64,000 nt of DNA from an uncultured Prevotella sp. (GCA_905236755.1 CAJOCR010000001.1:155154-219153); one strand, 5' to 3'. Shown: positions 18,071 to 27,777, counted from the stretch's first letter. Numbers and translations are program-made. The notes: generated by a model from the sequence alone, not told the origin.

Positions 18071-20044
18071 CTACTTCTTTGGTGTGAGCCTTGCAGCAAA
18101 ACCTCCATTGCGCATCATGGTGATGTTCAGCACATCTTTTCCTGATACTGTCTTTGAAGTCTTATTGTAGTGCATGGCTTGATAATTAGCGTTTACTCCG
18201 TCTTGATAGGCGGTAAAGTCATAGTTGCCCTTCAGGAAGTCGAGAGGTACTTGGAAAGTGCGTTGGTCTTTCTCGCCATCACAGATACCACCGATAAACC
18301 ACTCGTTACCTTTTCTACGTGCTACGATAAGATATTTACCTGCACAAGCAGCGAGAGCACGAGTCTCATCCCATGTTGTTGGCACACTGGCAATATAGCT
18401 GGTGCAATCGTCTTCCTGATAATAGCGAGTAGGACTATCAGCAAGCATCTGAATACCACTCTCCAACACCACATAGAGTGCCATCTGGAAAGCACGAGTA
18501 CCCAAGGCTGCAGAGTTAGGACGACAGCCACGATAACGATCGGGCTGCATATTAATCATACCACCTGGAGTGAAGTCGGCAGCTCCAACAGCATTGCGAA
18601 TGAATGGGAGATAGAGAGTGTTCTCAGGCTTACAGTTTTCCATCTGCTCGAGTCCAAGAACTCCTTCGTATGACATTACGTTAGGATATTCGTACTCCAA
18701 GCCTGCAGGTGTGAATGCTCCGTGGAAATCAACCATAAGATGATATTTAGCTGCTTCCTTAGCAACACGCTTGTAGTAGTTAGTCATCCACTGGTCGGCA
18801 TGATCCATAAAGTCAATCTTAACACCTTCGATGCCCCATTCTGCATATTTCTTAAAGAGGTCGAAGTGCTGTTCTACTGTAAGCCATGACAGCCACAGAA
18901 AGATACCTACGCCCTTGCTCTTACAGTAAGAGATAAGCTCTTTAAGACGCATCTGGTCGTTGGCGTTGAATGGATCACGGGTGCTGGTAGCCCAACCCTC
19001 ATCAAGCAGGATATACTGAATACCATACTTAGCTGCAAAATCAGCATAGTAAGCGTATGTATCGTAGTTACATCCTATCTTGAAGTTTACATCGGGACCA
19101 TAAGGCGAACTGCCGTTCCACCATTCCCAGCTTACCTTTCCAGGACGAATCCAGCTGACATCATTCAACACCGACTTACGTGCAAGCTGCACAGGAACAG
19201 TCTGTTCGATAAGTCCCTTTGAGTCGGTAACAACCACCCAGCGCCAAGGGAATGTGCACTTTCCCTCTTTCTTAGCAATGAAAGCAGCTTCTTTTGTGAT
19301 TTTCTCACCACGATCGCCAGAAGGTTCCCATTTCAATGGCATCTTTGGATAAGTGGGAACGATAGCTCCATTACGTGGAAGAAGGAACTGGTGTGGATAG
19401 TCATCGACATCACTTTCGCCTATCAGCAACTGTGTGTCATCATCACGAGAAAGCAATAGCGGACTTGTTGACACACGTCGGTTAGACTGCGCCCATTCGT
19501 TGATATTGCTATGCACATACTTCTCTTCGTAACTTGTGTTAAAGTTGTCGGGTGATGTTTGACGATGAACAGTAAAATTATTGGCTGCACGTAGCGCGAA
19601 ATGATCATCAAAGACCTCTATATATTTATTGTGTTGGTTACTTAAAAAACGATAAGCTACGGCATTGTTCATCACTCGCAACTCCAACTGATGGTTTCCC
19701 AAAGAGACGATGACTTGGTTATAACAATCGTTGATAGTTGAAAATTTCAGAGGAACAGTAGGGCGGATGGTATTGCTTACTTTTACCACCTTTCCTACCT
19801 TAGGATTTGCAACAGAGATGTTGCGTCCGTCAATAGTCATACTAATGCTATCAAGGGTATAAACAAGCTTATTGTTTTGCAGCACCTGATAGCCAATGTT
19901 GCCCTTTGCGGTGTTGAGCACAACAACGAGTTTTCCATTAGGCGAAGTAACACGTGTTGTCTTTGCCAACATGCACATAGGAATCATGAGACCAATTGCA
20001 ATTGGCAACGATCTCTGATATATCTTTCTGATAAATAAGTTCAT
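18071..20044 (-). CDS. Glycoside hydrolase family 97 (alpha-glucosidase/alpha-galactosidase)
   Basis: 657 residues. Signal peptide (about 1-27, ending MCMLA), N-terminal beta-sandwich (about 30-280: TRVTSPNGKLVVVLN, AYRFLSN), central TIM barrel (about 290-560: VSWEWWNGSSPYGPDVNF, YILLDEGWA, EGVKIDFMDHADQWM, MVDFHGAFTPAGLEYEYPNVMSYEGVLGLEQ) and a C-terminal beta domain. The family is calcium-dependent and cleaves alpha-linked glucose or galactose; whether this member inverts or retains depends on which acidic residues are used, and I cannot settle that by eye. Last gene of the polysaccharide locus transcribed leftward, nine bases after the SGNH hydrolase. Periplasmic by signal peptide. Confidence 0.93.
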   Translation of the reverse strand: MNLFIRKIYQRSLPIAIGLMIPMCMLAKTTRVTSPNGKLVVVLNTAKGNIGYQVLQNNKLVYTLDSISMTIDGRNISVANPKVGKVVKVSNTIRPTVPLKFSTINDCYNQVIVSLGNHQLELRVMNNAVAYRFLSNQHNKYIEVFDDHFALRAANNFTVHRQTSPDNFNTSYEEKYVHSNINEWAQSNRRVSTSPLLLSRDDDTQLLIGESDVDDYPHQFLLPRNGAIVPTYPKMPLKWEPSGDRGEKITKEAAFIAKKEGKCTFPWRWVVVTDSKGLIEQTVPVQLARKSVLNDVSWIRPGKVSWEWWNGSSPYGPDVNFKIGCNYDTYAYYADFAAKYGIQYILLDEGWATSTRDPFNANDQMRLKELISYCKSKGVGIFLWLSWLTVEQHFDLFKKYAEWGIEGVKIDFMDHADQWMTNYYKRVAKEAAKYHLMVDFHGAFTPAGLEYEYPNVMSYEGVLGLEQMENCKPENTLYLPFIRNAVGAADFTPGGMINMQPDRYRGCRPNSAALGTRAFQMALYVVLESGIQMLADSPTRYYQEDDCTSYIASVPTTWDETRALAACAGKYLIVARRKGNEWFIGGICDGEKDQRTFQVPLDFLKGNYDFTAYQDGVNANYQAMHYNKTSKTVSGKDVLNITMMRNGGFAARLTPKK

Positions 20045-20053
20045 TTCAATCTT

Positions 20054-20737
20054 CTATTTTGTCGCTTTCTCTATAGCAGCTTTAATCATTGGTTCCATGA
20101 TAGCATATCCCTCTAAAGTAGGGTGGCAGCCATCGCTTGAGATACCAGGAAGCATACCACCATTCTCACCTGCCATAGCTGACCAGTAGTCAACAAAGAG
20201 GCACTTGTGAGTCTTGGCATAAGCACGCAGTCTGTCATTAAGGTGCTTAATCTTTGCCACTACATCAGTAAGCTGTGGACGCCAGCGATATTTATCACAT
20301 GGGGTTATGGTTGTAAGGATAACCTTGATCTTGTTTGCCTGAGCAATCTCAACCATAGCAATGATATTCTCATAAGTACGATCTTCTACATAATCGTGGT
20401 TGTTCTCTGCAATATCGTTAGTACCGCTATTGATGACAACTGCCTTTGGATGCAGGTTCACAACATCCTCGTGGAAACGAACAAGCATCTGATGACTTGT
20501 CTGACCACTAATACCACGACCTATATATCCATTGCTCTTAAAGAAATCGGTATGCATAGAATACCAGTTATCAGTAATGCTGTTTCCCATGAACACCACT
20601 TTTCTTTGGCTCTGTGGCAACTGCTTGTCAGCAACATTTGCTTTTTCATAGCGCTTGTAGTCTGTCCAGTTTTTCTGGGCATAAGTGTTGAGGGATAATA
20701 CCGCCAACATCATTGCAAAGAATAGTTTACGATACAT
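20054..20737 (-). CDS. Secreted SGNH/GDSL hydrolase (esterase-type)
   Basis: 227 residues with signal peptide (1-20, ending TYA-Q). All four SGNH blocks are visible: GNSIT with nucleophile Ser53 (GNSI instead of GDSL), GRGISGQ with Gly75, GTND with Asn107, and SDGCHPT with Asp202 and His205. Such enzymes in polysaccharide loci usually remove acetyl or other acyl groups from glycans. Between GH20 and GH97 on the same strand with gaps of 43 and 9 bases, so one transcript. Substrate inferred from the locus only; phospholipid or platelet-activating-factor acylhydrolase-like activity is an alternative for this fold. Confidence 0.9.
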   Translation of the reverse strand: MYRKLFFAMMLAVLSLNTYAQKNWTDYKRYEKANVADKQLPQSQRKVVFMGNSITDNWYSMHTDFFKSNGYIGRGISGQTSHQMLVRFHEDVVNLHPKAVVINSGTNDIAENNHDYVEDRTYENIIAMVEIAQANKIKVILTTITPCDKYRWRPQLTDVVAKIKHLNDRLRAYAKTHKCLFVDYWSAMAGENGGMLPGISSDGCHPTLEGYAIMEPMIKAAIEKATK

Positions 20738-20780
20738 AATTCTATTTTTAATTATTGCTTATTAGTTGTTTAATCTCTAA

Positions 20781-22436
20781 TTATTCGGAATCTCTACAAT
20801 AGTTTATTCCCAACTTATCATACAGACGTTTCATATTTGGCATACGCTTCTTGAAACTCTCGAAGTCTTTCTGCTCAGGCTGACACCATTGCACCTCGCT
20901 GATAGCATCGAGACGAGGCAAGAGCATATAGTAAACATGCTGAGGATAGCCCACATATTCTGTCCATAGGTTTGCCTGCACACCAAGAATAAATTTCTGT
21001 TCTTCTTCGTTAAGAGCATTTGGCTGTAATGGTTCGAAAGAATAAACCTTTGACAAAGGCAAGTAATTACCAAGAGCTACAGGCTGTCTGTCACGATCCT
21101 TAAGCTGGTAATAGTCGAAATAGCAATGTGAGGTAGGAGTCATGATAACGCCATGATGCAGTTTGGCAGCCTCAACGCCACCTTCTACACCTCGCCACGA
21201 CATAACAAGACCATCAGCAGTAAGTCCGCCTTCAAGAACCTCGTCCCATCCTATGATGCTGCGACCACGTTCTGCCAAGAACGATTCTATCTCATGGTTC
21301 ATCCATGTCTGCAACTGGTTTTCTACACTATGCTTACCATCATTTTTCAATCCCAGTTCCTTAATCTTTGCCTGACACTTAGGACATTTCTTCCAGCGAT
21401 CCTTTGGGCACTCGTCACCACCGATATGCACGTATTTTGAAGGGAATACATCACACAACTCACTCATAACGGTCTTGAGGAATTTCATTGTTTCTGGATT
21501 TCCTGCACAGAATATCTCGTGTGAACCACCCCAATGAGTTACAACAGGGTAGGGACCGCCAGTGCAACCAAGGTTAGGATACACATGAAGAGCAGCCTGT
21601 GAGTGACCAGGAAGGTCTATCTCAGGAATGATATTGATATATCTTTCTGCAGCATAGCGAACAAGCTCTTTGCATTCTTCCTGAGTATAGTAACCGCCAT
21701 AAGGAGTGCCGTCATATATTCCAGAATTTCTTCCTATCATACTCTGCTTTCTCACACTTCCCTTAACAGCAAGCTCAGGCAAAGCTTTAACCTCGAAGCG
21801 CCATCCCTGATTATCGGTGAGGTGCCAGTGGAACTGGTTGCAGCCATGAAGAGCCATCACGTCAAGATACTGCTTGATGAAGTCAACAGTAAAGAAATGA
21901 CGTGAGCAATCAAGGTGCAAACCACGATATTCAAAACGAGGTTCATCACTTATCTGCGCATAAGGCAACACAAGCGAAGATGTAGAAATACTCTTACGCA
22001 ATGTTTCAGCAGCACGGAAAAGCCCTACTGGCTTATAGGCTCTAATATCAATACCTTTCTTGTTAATGGTAATAGAATAGGCTTCTTCCTGTTGCTTTGT
22101 CAGTGCCACCTTTGATTTCTTCTTACCAATAGGAGTAGCAATATTCAGCTGAATAGCAGCATTCTTTTTGCAGGTAGTAGAATTAAGTTTAACACCAGTC
22201 TGCTGTTCCACCCATTGACACAGAAAGCCAGCAATGCGCTTCATTTCCTGATTATTGGCATCATAGGCAACAGTCATGCCCTCTTTAAGTGTAAACACCT
22301 TAGAGGTATCCATCTGTATGCTTTTTACTGATGGAATAATCTTGTAATCAGCACGTGTAGTTTTCTGTGCAATCATACTGCCATTTGCAAGTACGAATAG
22401 ACAACAACAAATTGTTAGATGTTTAATTTTCAGCAT
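20781..22436 (-). CDS. Glycoside hydrolase family 20 beta-N-acetylhexosaminidase
   Basis: 551 residues. Signal peptide (1-23), GH20 N-terminal alpha/beta domain (about 30-165), and TIM barrel with GLHLDCSRHFF (172-182), HWHLTDNQGWR (204-213), PEIDLPGHSQAAL (271-283) and HIGGDECPKDRW with the catalytic pair Asp341-Glu342, which supports substrate-assisted catalysis. Further down, GWDEVLEGGL and the aromatic NLWTEYV close the active site. It trims terminal beta-GlcNAc/GalNAc from glycans. The CPKC pair right after the catalytic motif (CPKDRWKKCPKC) may form a disulfide. Part of the leftward polysaccharide operon. Confidence 0.95.
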   Translation of the reverse strand: MLKIKHLTICCCLFVLANGSMIAQKTTRADYKIIPSVKSIQMDTSKVFTLKEGMTVAYDANNQEMKRIAGFLCQWVEQQTGVKLNSTTCKKNAAIQLNIATPIGKKKSKVALTKQQEEAYSITINKKGIDIRAYKPVGLFRAAETLRKSISTSSLVLPYAQISDEPRFEYRGLHLDCSRHFFTVDFIKQYLDVMALHGCNQFHWHLTDNQGWRFEVKALPELAVKGSVRKQSMIGRNSGIYDGTPYGGYYTQEECKELVRYAAERYINIIPEIDLPGHSQAALHVYPNLGCTGGPYPVVTHWGGSHEIFCAGNPETMKFLKTVMSELCDVFPSKYVHIGGDECPKDRWKKCPKCQAKIKELGLKNDGKHSVENQLQTWMNHEIESFLAERGRSIIGWDEVLEGGLTADGLVMSWRGVEGGVEAAKLHHGVIMTPTSHCYFDYYQLKDRDRQPVALGNYLPLSKVYSFEPLQPNALNEEEQKFILGVQANLWTEYVGYPQHVYYMLLPRLDAISEVQWCQPEQKDFESFKKRMPNMKRLYDKLGINYCRDSE

Positions 22437-22481
22437 TTTTTTTATTTCTTACCTTTTAATTTCTTTTCCTTTTTTACTCTT

Positions 22482-23435
22482 TTACCTTTTTATCTTTACA
22501 AGTACCGGATAATGATCTGATGCCTGACGACGGATATATCGTTTAAACGACACTTCCTTAGGCATATCCTTGCCTTGTTTTGTTTCCATTGACGAGGTGT
22601 CTGGAGTCCAATAGCTATCAGTGAAAACACCATAAGCCTCAACATCAGCAGAAGGCGACACAAACACATGGTCTATACGACTTGTTGTAAAGTTATCGCT
22701 CTTGAATCCGTGACAAGTACCATTCTCAGCAAAACGAATACGTGCTGCATGATAACTGTCTTTCAGCACACCTGATTCAGTGAAGATATTATAAATTTCG
22801 TTGTACTGGTCAACATTGAAATCGCCTGTGAGAATAACTAAAGGTTGCTTACTCTTCTTGTCGGCAGCAATAACCTCCTTAATCTTGGCAACAACAAGCT
22901 TAGCAGCCTCTCTACGAGCTATTATTCCAACGTGATCCATGTGTAGATTAAAGAAATAGAATGGCTTTTGCTTCTTAGCCTGGAACTTTCCCCATGTGCA
23001 GATACGCACACAAGCTGCATCCCAGCCCTTGACAGGTTTGTCAGGTGTTTCATTCAACCAGAAATGTCCCTGATCAAGTAAGCGTAACTTGTCTTTCTTA
23101 TAGAATATAGCAGCATATTCGCCATCGGTCTTTCCATCATCACGACCCACACCTATATAATCATACCCATCGAGACCTTTTAATAAATCGAGTAATTGTG
23201 TGTGCAGCACTTCCTGTGCGCCCCATATCTCGGGCGCAAGGAAGTTTATCTGATCACACATCACCTGACATCGTTTCGACCATACCTCACCGTTAATACT
23301 GTCACCAGAGTTTTTATATCTGATATTAAAAGAACCTACCAGCATCTGCTGGGCATCAACGGTTAAGGATATTGCTATCAAAACAATGAAAAAACAAATC
23401 CTTTTAATAATACTTTTTTTTGTTTTTTTGTTCAT
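22482..23435 (-). CDS. Secreted endonuclease/exonuclease/phosphatase-fold enzyme
   Basis: 317 residues from the chosen ATG at 23435, where a clean signal peptide begins (KRICFFIVLIAISLTVDAQ). An in-frame extension to 23558 reads through the hairpin repeat at 23503 and is rejected. Fold motifs: GSFNIRY, WGAQEVL (metal-binding Glu), GRDDGKTDGEYAAIFY, NLHMDHVG, ILTGDFNVDQYNE, SRIDHVFVS and ASDHYPVLV with the catalytic His. The family includes DNases, sphingomyelinases and inositol phosphatases; periplasmic members inside Bacteroides polysaccharide loci are common but few have known substrates. Lies between the carbohydrate-binding protein and GH20. Confidence 0.88.
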   Translation of the reverse strand: MNKKTKKSIIKRICFFIVLIAISLTVDAQQMLVGSFNIRYKNSGDSINGEVWSKRCQVMCDQINFLAPEIWGAQEVLHTQLLDLLKGLDGYDYIGVGRDDGKTDGEYAAIFYKKDKLRLLDQGHFWLNETPDKPVKGWDAACVRICTWGKFQAKKQKPFYFFNLHMDHVGIIARREAAKLVVAKIKEVIAADKKSKQPLVILTGDFNVDQYNEIYNIFTESGVLKDSYHAARIRFAENGTCHGFKSDNFTTSRIDHVFVSPSADVEAYGVFTDSYWTPDTSSMETKQGKDMPKEVSFKRYIRRQASDHYPVLVKIKR

Positions 23436-23502
23436 AGTGTAATTTGGCATTTCATGATTATGCTGCAAAAATAATATTATTATAAATATTTTGCAAATAA
23501 AA

Positions 23503-23632
23503 AGCTCCCCCAACCCTCTCTGGCTTTTGCCGCAGGGCAAAATATTCAGATTTTTCAAATAATATGAGCTTGCGAGGCTCCCTCTACATTTTGCCCTGCG
23601 GCAAAAGTGCAGGGGAGGGAGGGGGGATAGGT
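23503..23632. repeat. Large hairpin element with TTTTGCC/GGCAAAA cores
   Basis: CTTTTGCCGCAGGGCAAAAT (23524-23543) and its exact reverse complement (23588-23607) form a 20-bp perfect inverted repeat; each core is also a small hairpin by itself (TTTTGCC, four-base loop, GGCAAAA). Outer C-rich (23504-23516) and G-rich (23611-23627) arms extend the fold. It separates two genes of the polysaccharide operon. Same family as 25801 and 44827. Confidence 0.85.
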
Positions 23633-23633
23633 C

Positions 23634-25739
23634 TTATTTTACAGCAGCCTTAATAACCTTATTACCAACCTTCACGAGATAGATACCTGTTGGGAGAGAA
23701 ACATTAGATGTTCCCTGAACAACACCAGTAGCAACATTTACGCCCTGCAAAGAATAAACATTATAGTTTGCTGCCTTATCAGAAGAAAGGGTTAGCTTAC
23801 CATTGCTTACTGCAATATCTACCATTGTCTGGTCATCAGCCTTGATAGAGCAAATATCAGTTACAACACTCTGCTCCTCAGTAAACATCTGCCACTTTGA
23901 AAGCTCACCATCTTTGTCCTTGAACACAATCTTGTATTCATAGCAGGTCTTTGGATCAGCAATAGGGAAGAAAAGGGTAGAACCCTTAGCAGCAATAAAC
24001 TCTATATTTGCCTGTTCATCAAGAAGAACCCATTCGTCTGATTCACAATCATGTCCCCAAATTTCCCAGTTCTTTGGATGATGCCATAATTCAGAAACAG
24101 CAATCATATATGAAGTTGCTTTTACATCATCTAATGAAACTGTAACATATACATCCTCAGACCCTTTTGAGAAAGCATAAAGATCATTGAGAACATCATT
24201 AAAAAGATTTTCTGGCTTCTGGTTCCAGCTTGGGAAACCTTCATTATTATAGTCAAGAGTAATATAATCAGCCTTGAAAATACCTTCTGGGAAGTTCTGA
24301 GTCTCAGAAACGCATGGATTACCATACAACTGAATTTCGTTCAAGTTAACATCCTCTGTTCCTGAAGCAACAACACGAACATACTTTGCTGCAGCTGAAG
24401 GCTCTGACATTGAATAAGTATAGATTGTACCTTCCTTAGAACTACCTGCAGATATTTCAGACCAGTCGTTACCATCAGCAGAAATTTCTACTGTCCAATC
24501 CTCATTGTTATTACTTGTAGAATAAGAGTAGCCAGTAATCTTGAATGCATAAGGAAGCTCGGCTGTAACTGTCAAAGCTGTCTTGCCTGAAAGAGTAACA
24601 CCTGTATGCTCGTTATGATCATTCAACTTGGTAACATCAATTTCCTCATTAGCGGTAAATGTAGCGATATCAGCCAATGACACTTTCTTTGCCAAAATAT
24701 CGTAAGTTGGCTTAACAAACTCAGAACACTCAATAAGGTCGAGAGTGAACTTATCCATACTTGGAGAATCGGCATAGTTTGTACCAGGAGTTGTGTAAGA
24801 ACTGAATGTAATCACATTATCACCAGCCTCTAACCAAATAAGAACACTACGCTGGAAAAAAGCAGGATACTCTTCAGGTTTACTTGTTCCAGTTCCTTCC
24901 CATGTTTCTGTTTTAGTTTTGAACTGAACATTCATACGTTTGGTATCACCAACCTTTACTGAAATCCAGCGCTCTGCCATATAAGTATAGTAGATATCAA
25001 GCTTGTAAACACCAGCTGTAGCAACATTTACATTATATGTGAAACAACCATCTGCCTTATTAAGGTTCACACCTGCTCCTCCTGAGAAAGCTCCCATGTT
25101 CTTGGTAAATGCAGAACCAATGATAGAACTATAATCCTCACACTCTCTTAAAATCTGCTCTGGACCATCAGCAACCTCACCAAGCTGAGTATCAGAATAC
25201 TTAATCTCTATCTTGTCGAGAATAGGAGAGTAAGGCTTTTCCAAGTTTGTTGCATCATTAGCATAATATTTAAAAAGACCCTGCATCTGAATAATGTTAG
25301 AGCCCTCTTGCATATACACCTTTAATGTCTTAGAAAGAACACCAGGAGTAATTACCTCGCCAGTTGCATCATCTAAAACAGGCTCACCATCCCAGTTAGG
25401 TGTAGTCTCGCTACAGCAAACAGCCTTCATAGCCTGGTCGTTTACTTTAACTGAGAACCAACGTTCCTCTGTAGTAACATAGTAAATAGTAAGGTCGTAA
25501 GTACCTGCTTTTGGAGCTTCAAACTCATAGTTGGCATAGCCACCCTTCCAAGAGTGGAAACAAAGACCGCTCTGACCAGAGCAACCTGTTCTCTCGTCAA
25601 TCTCCACATAACTCTTCTCTGAAGGGTTTTCACATTCAATGGTTGTTACACCATCCTGTGCATAGCAAGTCATTGCGGCAAGTGCGCAAGAAGAGAGTGC
25701 TATAGCTCTCATGTTTTTTTGAAGTACAGATAAAATCAT
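23634..25739 (-). CDS. Secreted carbohydrate-binding protein with type IX-type C-terminus
   Basis: 701 residues, no obvious catalytic domain. Signal peptide (about 1-28, ending TCYA-Q; a second ATG at 25712 would also give one). Two CBM6/CBM35-like modules follow, about 30-185 (IECENPSEKSYVEI, GGYANYEFEAPKAGTYDLTIYY) and about 195-340 (RECEDYSSIIG, GGAGVNLNKADGCFTYNVNVATAGVYKLDIYY), sharing the ERWFSVKV/ERWISVKV motif. Then a discoidin/F5-8-like region (about 345-620). The last 75 residues (KLTLSSDKAANYNVYSLQGVNV...LPTGIYLVKVGNKVIKAAVK) are a type A sorting-domain-like tail for type IX secretion. Likely a surface glycan-binding protein, taking the place of a SusF-like partner. Role is inferred from domains and position. 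Confidence 0.85.
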   Translation of the reverse strand: MILSVLQKNMRAIALSSCALAAMTCYAQDGVTTIECENPSEKSYVEIDERTGCSGQSGLCFHSWKGGYANYEFEAPKAGTYDLTIYYVTTEERWFSVKVNDQAMKAVCCSETTPNWDGEPVLDDATGEVITPGVLSKTLKVYMQEGSNIIQMQGLFKYYANDATNLEKPYSPILDKIEIKYSDTQLGEVADGPEQILRECEDYSSIIGSAFTKNMGAFSGGAGVNLNKADGCFTYNVNVATAGVYKLDIYYTYMAERWISVKVGDTKRMNVQFKTKTETWEGTGTSKPEEYPAFFQRSVLIWLEAGDNVITFSSYTTPGTNYADSPSMDKFTLDLIECSEFVKPTYDILAKKVSLADIATFTANEEIDVTKLNDHNEHTGVTLSGKTALTVTAELPYAFKITGYSYSTSNNNEDWTVEISADGNDWSEISAGSSKEGTIYTYSMSEPSAAAKYVRVVASGTEDVNLNEIQLYGNPCVSETQNFPEGIFKADYITLDYNNEGFPSWNQKPENLFNDVLNDLYAFSKGSEDVYVTVSLDDVKATSYMIAVSELWHHPKNWEIWGHDCESDEWVLLDEQANIEFIAAKGSTLFFPIADPKTCYEYKIVFKDKDGELSKWQMFTEEQSVVTDICSIKADDQTMVDIAVSNGKLTLSSDKAANYNVYSLQGVNVATGVVQGTSNVSLPTGIYLVKVGNKVIKAAVK

Positions 25740-25800
25740 AGTTTTTATATTTTTAGTTATTAAAGTATAAAATCTTTAGAATTCTAACTTCCTGTTAGTT

Positions 25801-25846
25801 AGCCCCCTCTGCATTTTGCCATGCGGCAAAAGCTTGGAGGGGGATA
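25801..25846. repeat. Hairpin element (CCCCCTC...TTTTGCC-N4-GGCAAAA...GAGGGGG)
   Basis: Outer arms CCCCCTC (25803-25809) and GAGGGGG (25837-25843) and inner stem TTTTGCC (25814-25820)/GGCAAAA (25825-25831) with loop ATGC. It lies between the susD stop and the start of the carbohydrate-binding protein, inside a presumed operon. Same family as 23503 and 44827. Confidence 0.85.
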
Positions 25847-25854
25847 AGGGAGGC

Positions 25855-27744
25855 TCATTCCTCCATATTATCACTGCTAACACTGCTCCACATAGGATTC
25901 TGAACAAGATTCTTATCCTTGTAGATTTCGCTTAATGGAATAGGCCAGAAAGCATTATAGTCCTTAAATACGCGAGTCTCGAACACTGTGCGCTGATAGA
26001 ACACACTCTTTCCACGTGCATCATTAGCATTCATACCATGCTTAGGACCATTGAAATACTTATGAGCCACACACCAACGGCAGCAATCGAAATAGCGATT
26101 TTCCTCGAAGCCCAACTCTACGCGTCGCTCTCTGCGGATAGCCTCACGCATCTCTTCCTGATTCTTTGGAGCAGGAACAAATCCATCGCCCTCGCCATAA
26201 CCAGGAATACCTGCACGCTTACGAATGGCATTGATGTAATAAAGAATAGTTTCCTTGTTCTGCTCATAGCTAATCTCGTTAAGAGCCTCAGCATAGTTAA
26301 GATAGAACTCACCCAAACGGAAGAAGATAGCTGCATGCTCAATAAGAGTACCTACTGCTACGTTTGACTCAGGATGAACATACTTACAACAGAGATAACC
26401 TGTCTGTGAGTAGTTACGTGTTTCGTTTGCTGTACGACCTGAGTTACCGCCATAGTAGAACTGAACTGTTCCGTCGTTGAACTTAGAAATCCATTTCATA
26501 TTGTCAAAAGCAATAGACACATAGAAACGTGGCTCACGGTTGCAATACATCATGAATGTACCTTTCTGAGTGTGACCATCGTCGCCAGCAGCAGTAGAGA
26601 AGCCTTCCTCGCTATAGACACCATCCTCAGAATAGTGATTACCATTCTCGTCTTCCAATACAGGATAACCAGTATTAGTGAAGTAAGCATCTACCATTTC
26701 CTGAGTAGCTCCCCATCCGCTCCAACCATTGCAGGTACGTGGAGAACATGCTCTATCCTGTTCCCAGAAGTTACCAGCAGGACGAGCCCAGATAACCTCG
26801 CAGTTCCAATCCTTAATAAACAAATCCTTATACGACTCATATGGATCGCCAGTATCATAAAGCTTCAGATCTGGGGTGAATTCCATAAGTTCCTTTGTTG
26901 CCTTTGCAGCTGCTTCCCAACGTTGTTTCTCACCTTCATTGGTATAATCAAGAAGATAAGTACCATCGTTGTTCTTCAGATTCTTAAGACTATCAAGAGT
27001 CTTATCACGATTGTAAAGCGGACTTGCTGCATAGAGTAGGGCACGAGCCTTCAAAGCCAGCATAGTAGCATTAGTCATGCGTCCATAGTCGATGTTGTTA
27101 TCACGGAAATCAGCAAGTGCCTTTGTCTTGACAACTTCATCGCATTCCTTAACAATATAGTTGAAACACTCGCTGATAGTGCTTCGTGACAGCTGCATAT
27201 CAGAAACAGGAGCATCGGCAGGGATAAGATCGTCGCCAAGAATGACAACAGGTCCATACTGACGTACCAAGAGGAAATAATACCATGCACGAAGGGCACG
27301 AGCCTCAGTCTTGGTTTTCAGTTTTTCTGCGGCTGTCATCTCCTGATTTTCATCTACGTGCTGCATGTAATAAGTTGCAGCACGTATTCCCTGATAGTTT
27401 CCATCCCAATAGTTACCGAAGCGCTGAGATTCTTTATCAGGTGCAAGGAAACCTAAGTTGATCTTTGAAATCTCGTAATCAGTATATGTTACGTCAATCT
27501 CATCACATGTTCCTGCCCAGATACATCCATTACTCCAGTTTATAGGCATGTGAATATAGCTGTACACGTTGGCGAGAAACGAAAGAGTTCTGTTTCTGTG
27601 TGAGAACACCTCTTCCATTGTCTCTACATTATCAGGTTTATTGTCAAGGAAGCTTTCAGAACAGCTTGTGCCAACAAACAACATTACTGTCATAGCAACA
27701 AAACTGCATTTTCTAAAAATATTTTTTGTGAACATACTATTCAT
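25855..27744 (-). CDS. SusD/RagB-family nutrient-binding outer-membrane lipoprotein
   Basis: 629 residues. Signal peptide with lipobox (FVGTSC, near Cys28) then CSESFLDNKPDNVETMEEVF, the usual start of a SusD protein. TPR-like helical core: YYMQHVDENQEMTAAEKLKTKTEARALRAWYYFLLVRQYGPV (about 120-165). C-terminal family block: RLGEFYLNYAEALNEI, INAIRKRAGIPGY, REAIRRERRVELGFEENRYFDCCRW (about 545-570). It captures glycan fragments at the cell surface and lids the SusC channel. Note that a SusE-like gene separates it from susC, the reverse of the usual C-D-E order. Confidence 0.96.
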   Translation of the reverse strand: MNSMFTKNIFRKCSFVAMTVMLFVGTSCSESFLDNKPDNVETMEEVFSHRNRTLSFLANVYSYIHMPINWSNGCIWAGTCDEIDVTYTDYEISKINLGFLAPDKESQRFGNYWDGNYQGIRAATYYMQHVDENQEMTAAEKLKTKTEARALRAWYYFLLVRQYGPVVILGDDLIPADAPVSDMQLSRSTISECFNYIVKECDEVVKTKALADFRDNNIDYGRMTNATMLALKARALLYAASPLYNRDKTLDSLKNLKNNDGTYLLDYTNEGEKQRWEAAAKATKELMEFTPDLKLYDTGDPYESYKDLFIKDWNCEVIWARPAGNFWEQDRACSPRTCNGWSGWGATQEMVDAYFTNTGYPVLEDENGNHYSEDGVYSEEGFSTAAGDDGHTQKGTFMMYCNREPRFYVSIAFDNMKWISKFNDGTVQFYYGGNSGRTANETRNYSQTGYLCCKYVHPESNVAVGTLIEHAAIFFRLGEFYLNYAEALNEISYEQNKETILYYINAIRKRAGIPGYGEGDGFVPAPKNQEEMREAIRRERRVELGFEENRYFDCCRWCVAHKYFNGPKHGMNANDARGKSVFYQRTVFETRVFKDYNAFWPIPLSEIYKDKNLVQNPMWSSVSSDNMEE

Positions 27745-27777
27745 TTTTTATGTTTTTCCTTTTTTACATCCTTAAAG

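Noticed and set aside
23436..23558. N-terminal extension of the phosphatase-fold enzyme
   Set aside because: It is encoded by the hairpin repeat, and the signal peptide begins at 23435.
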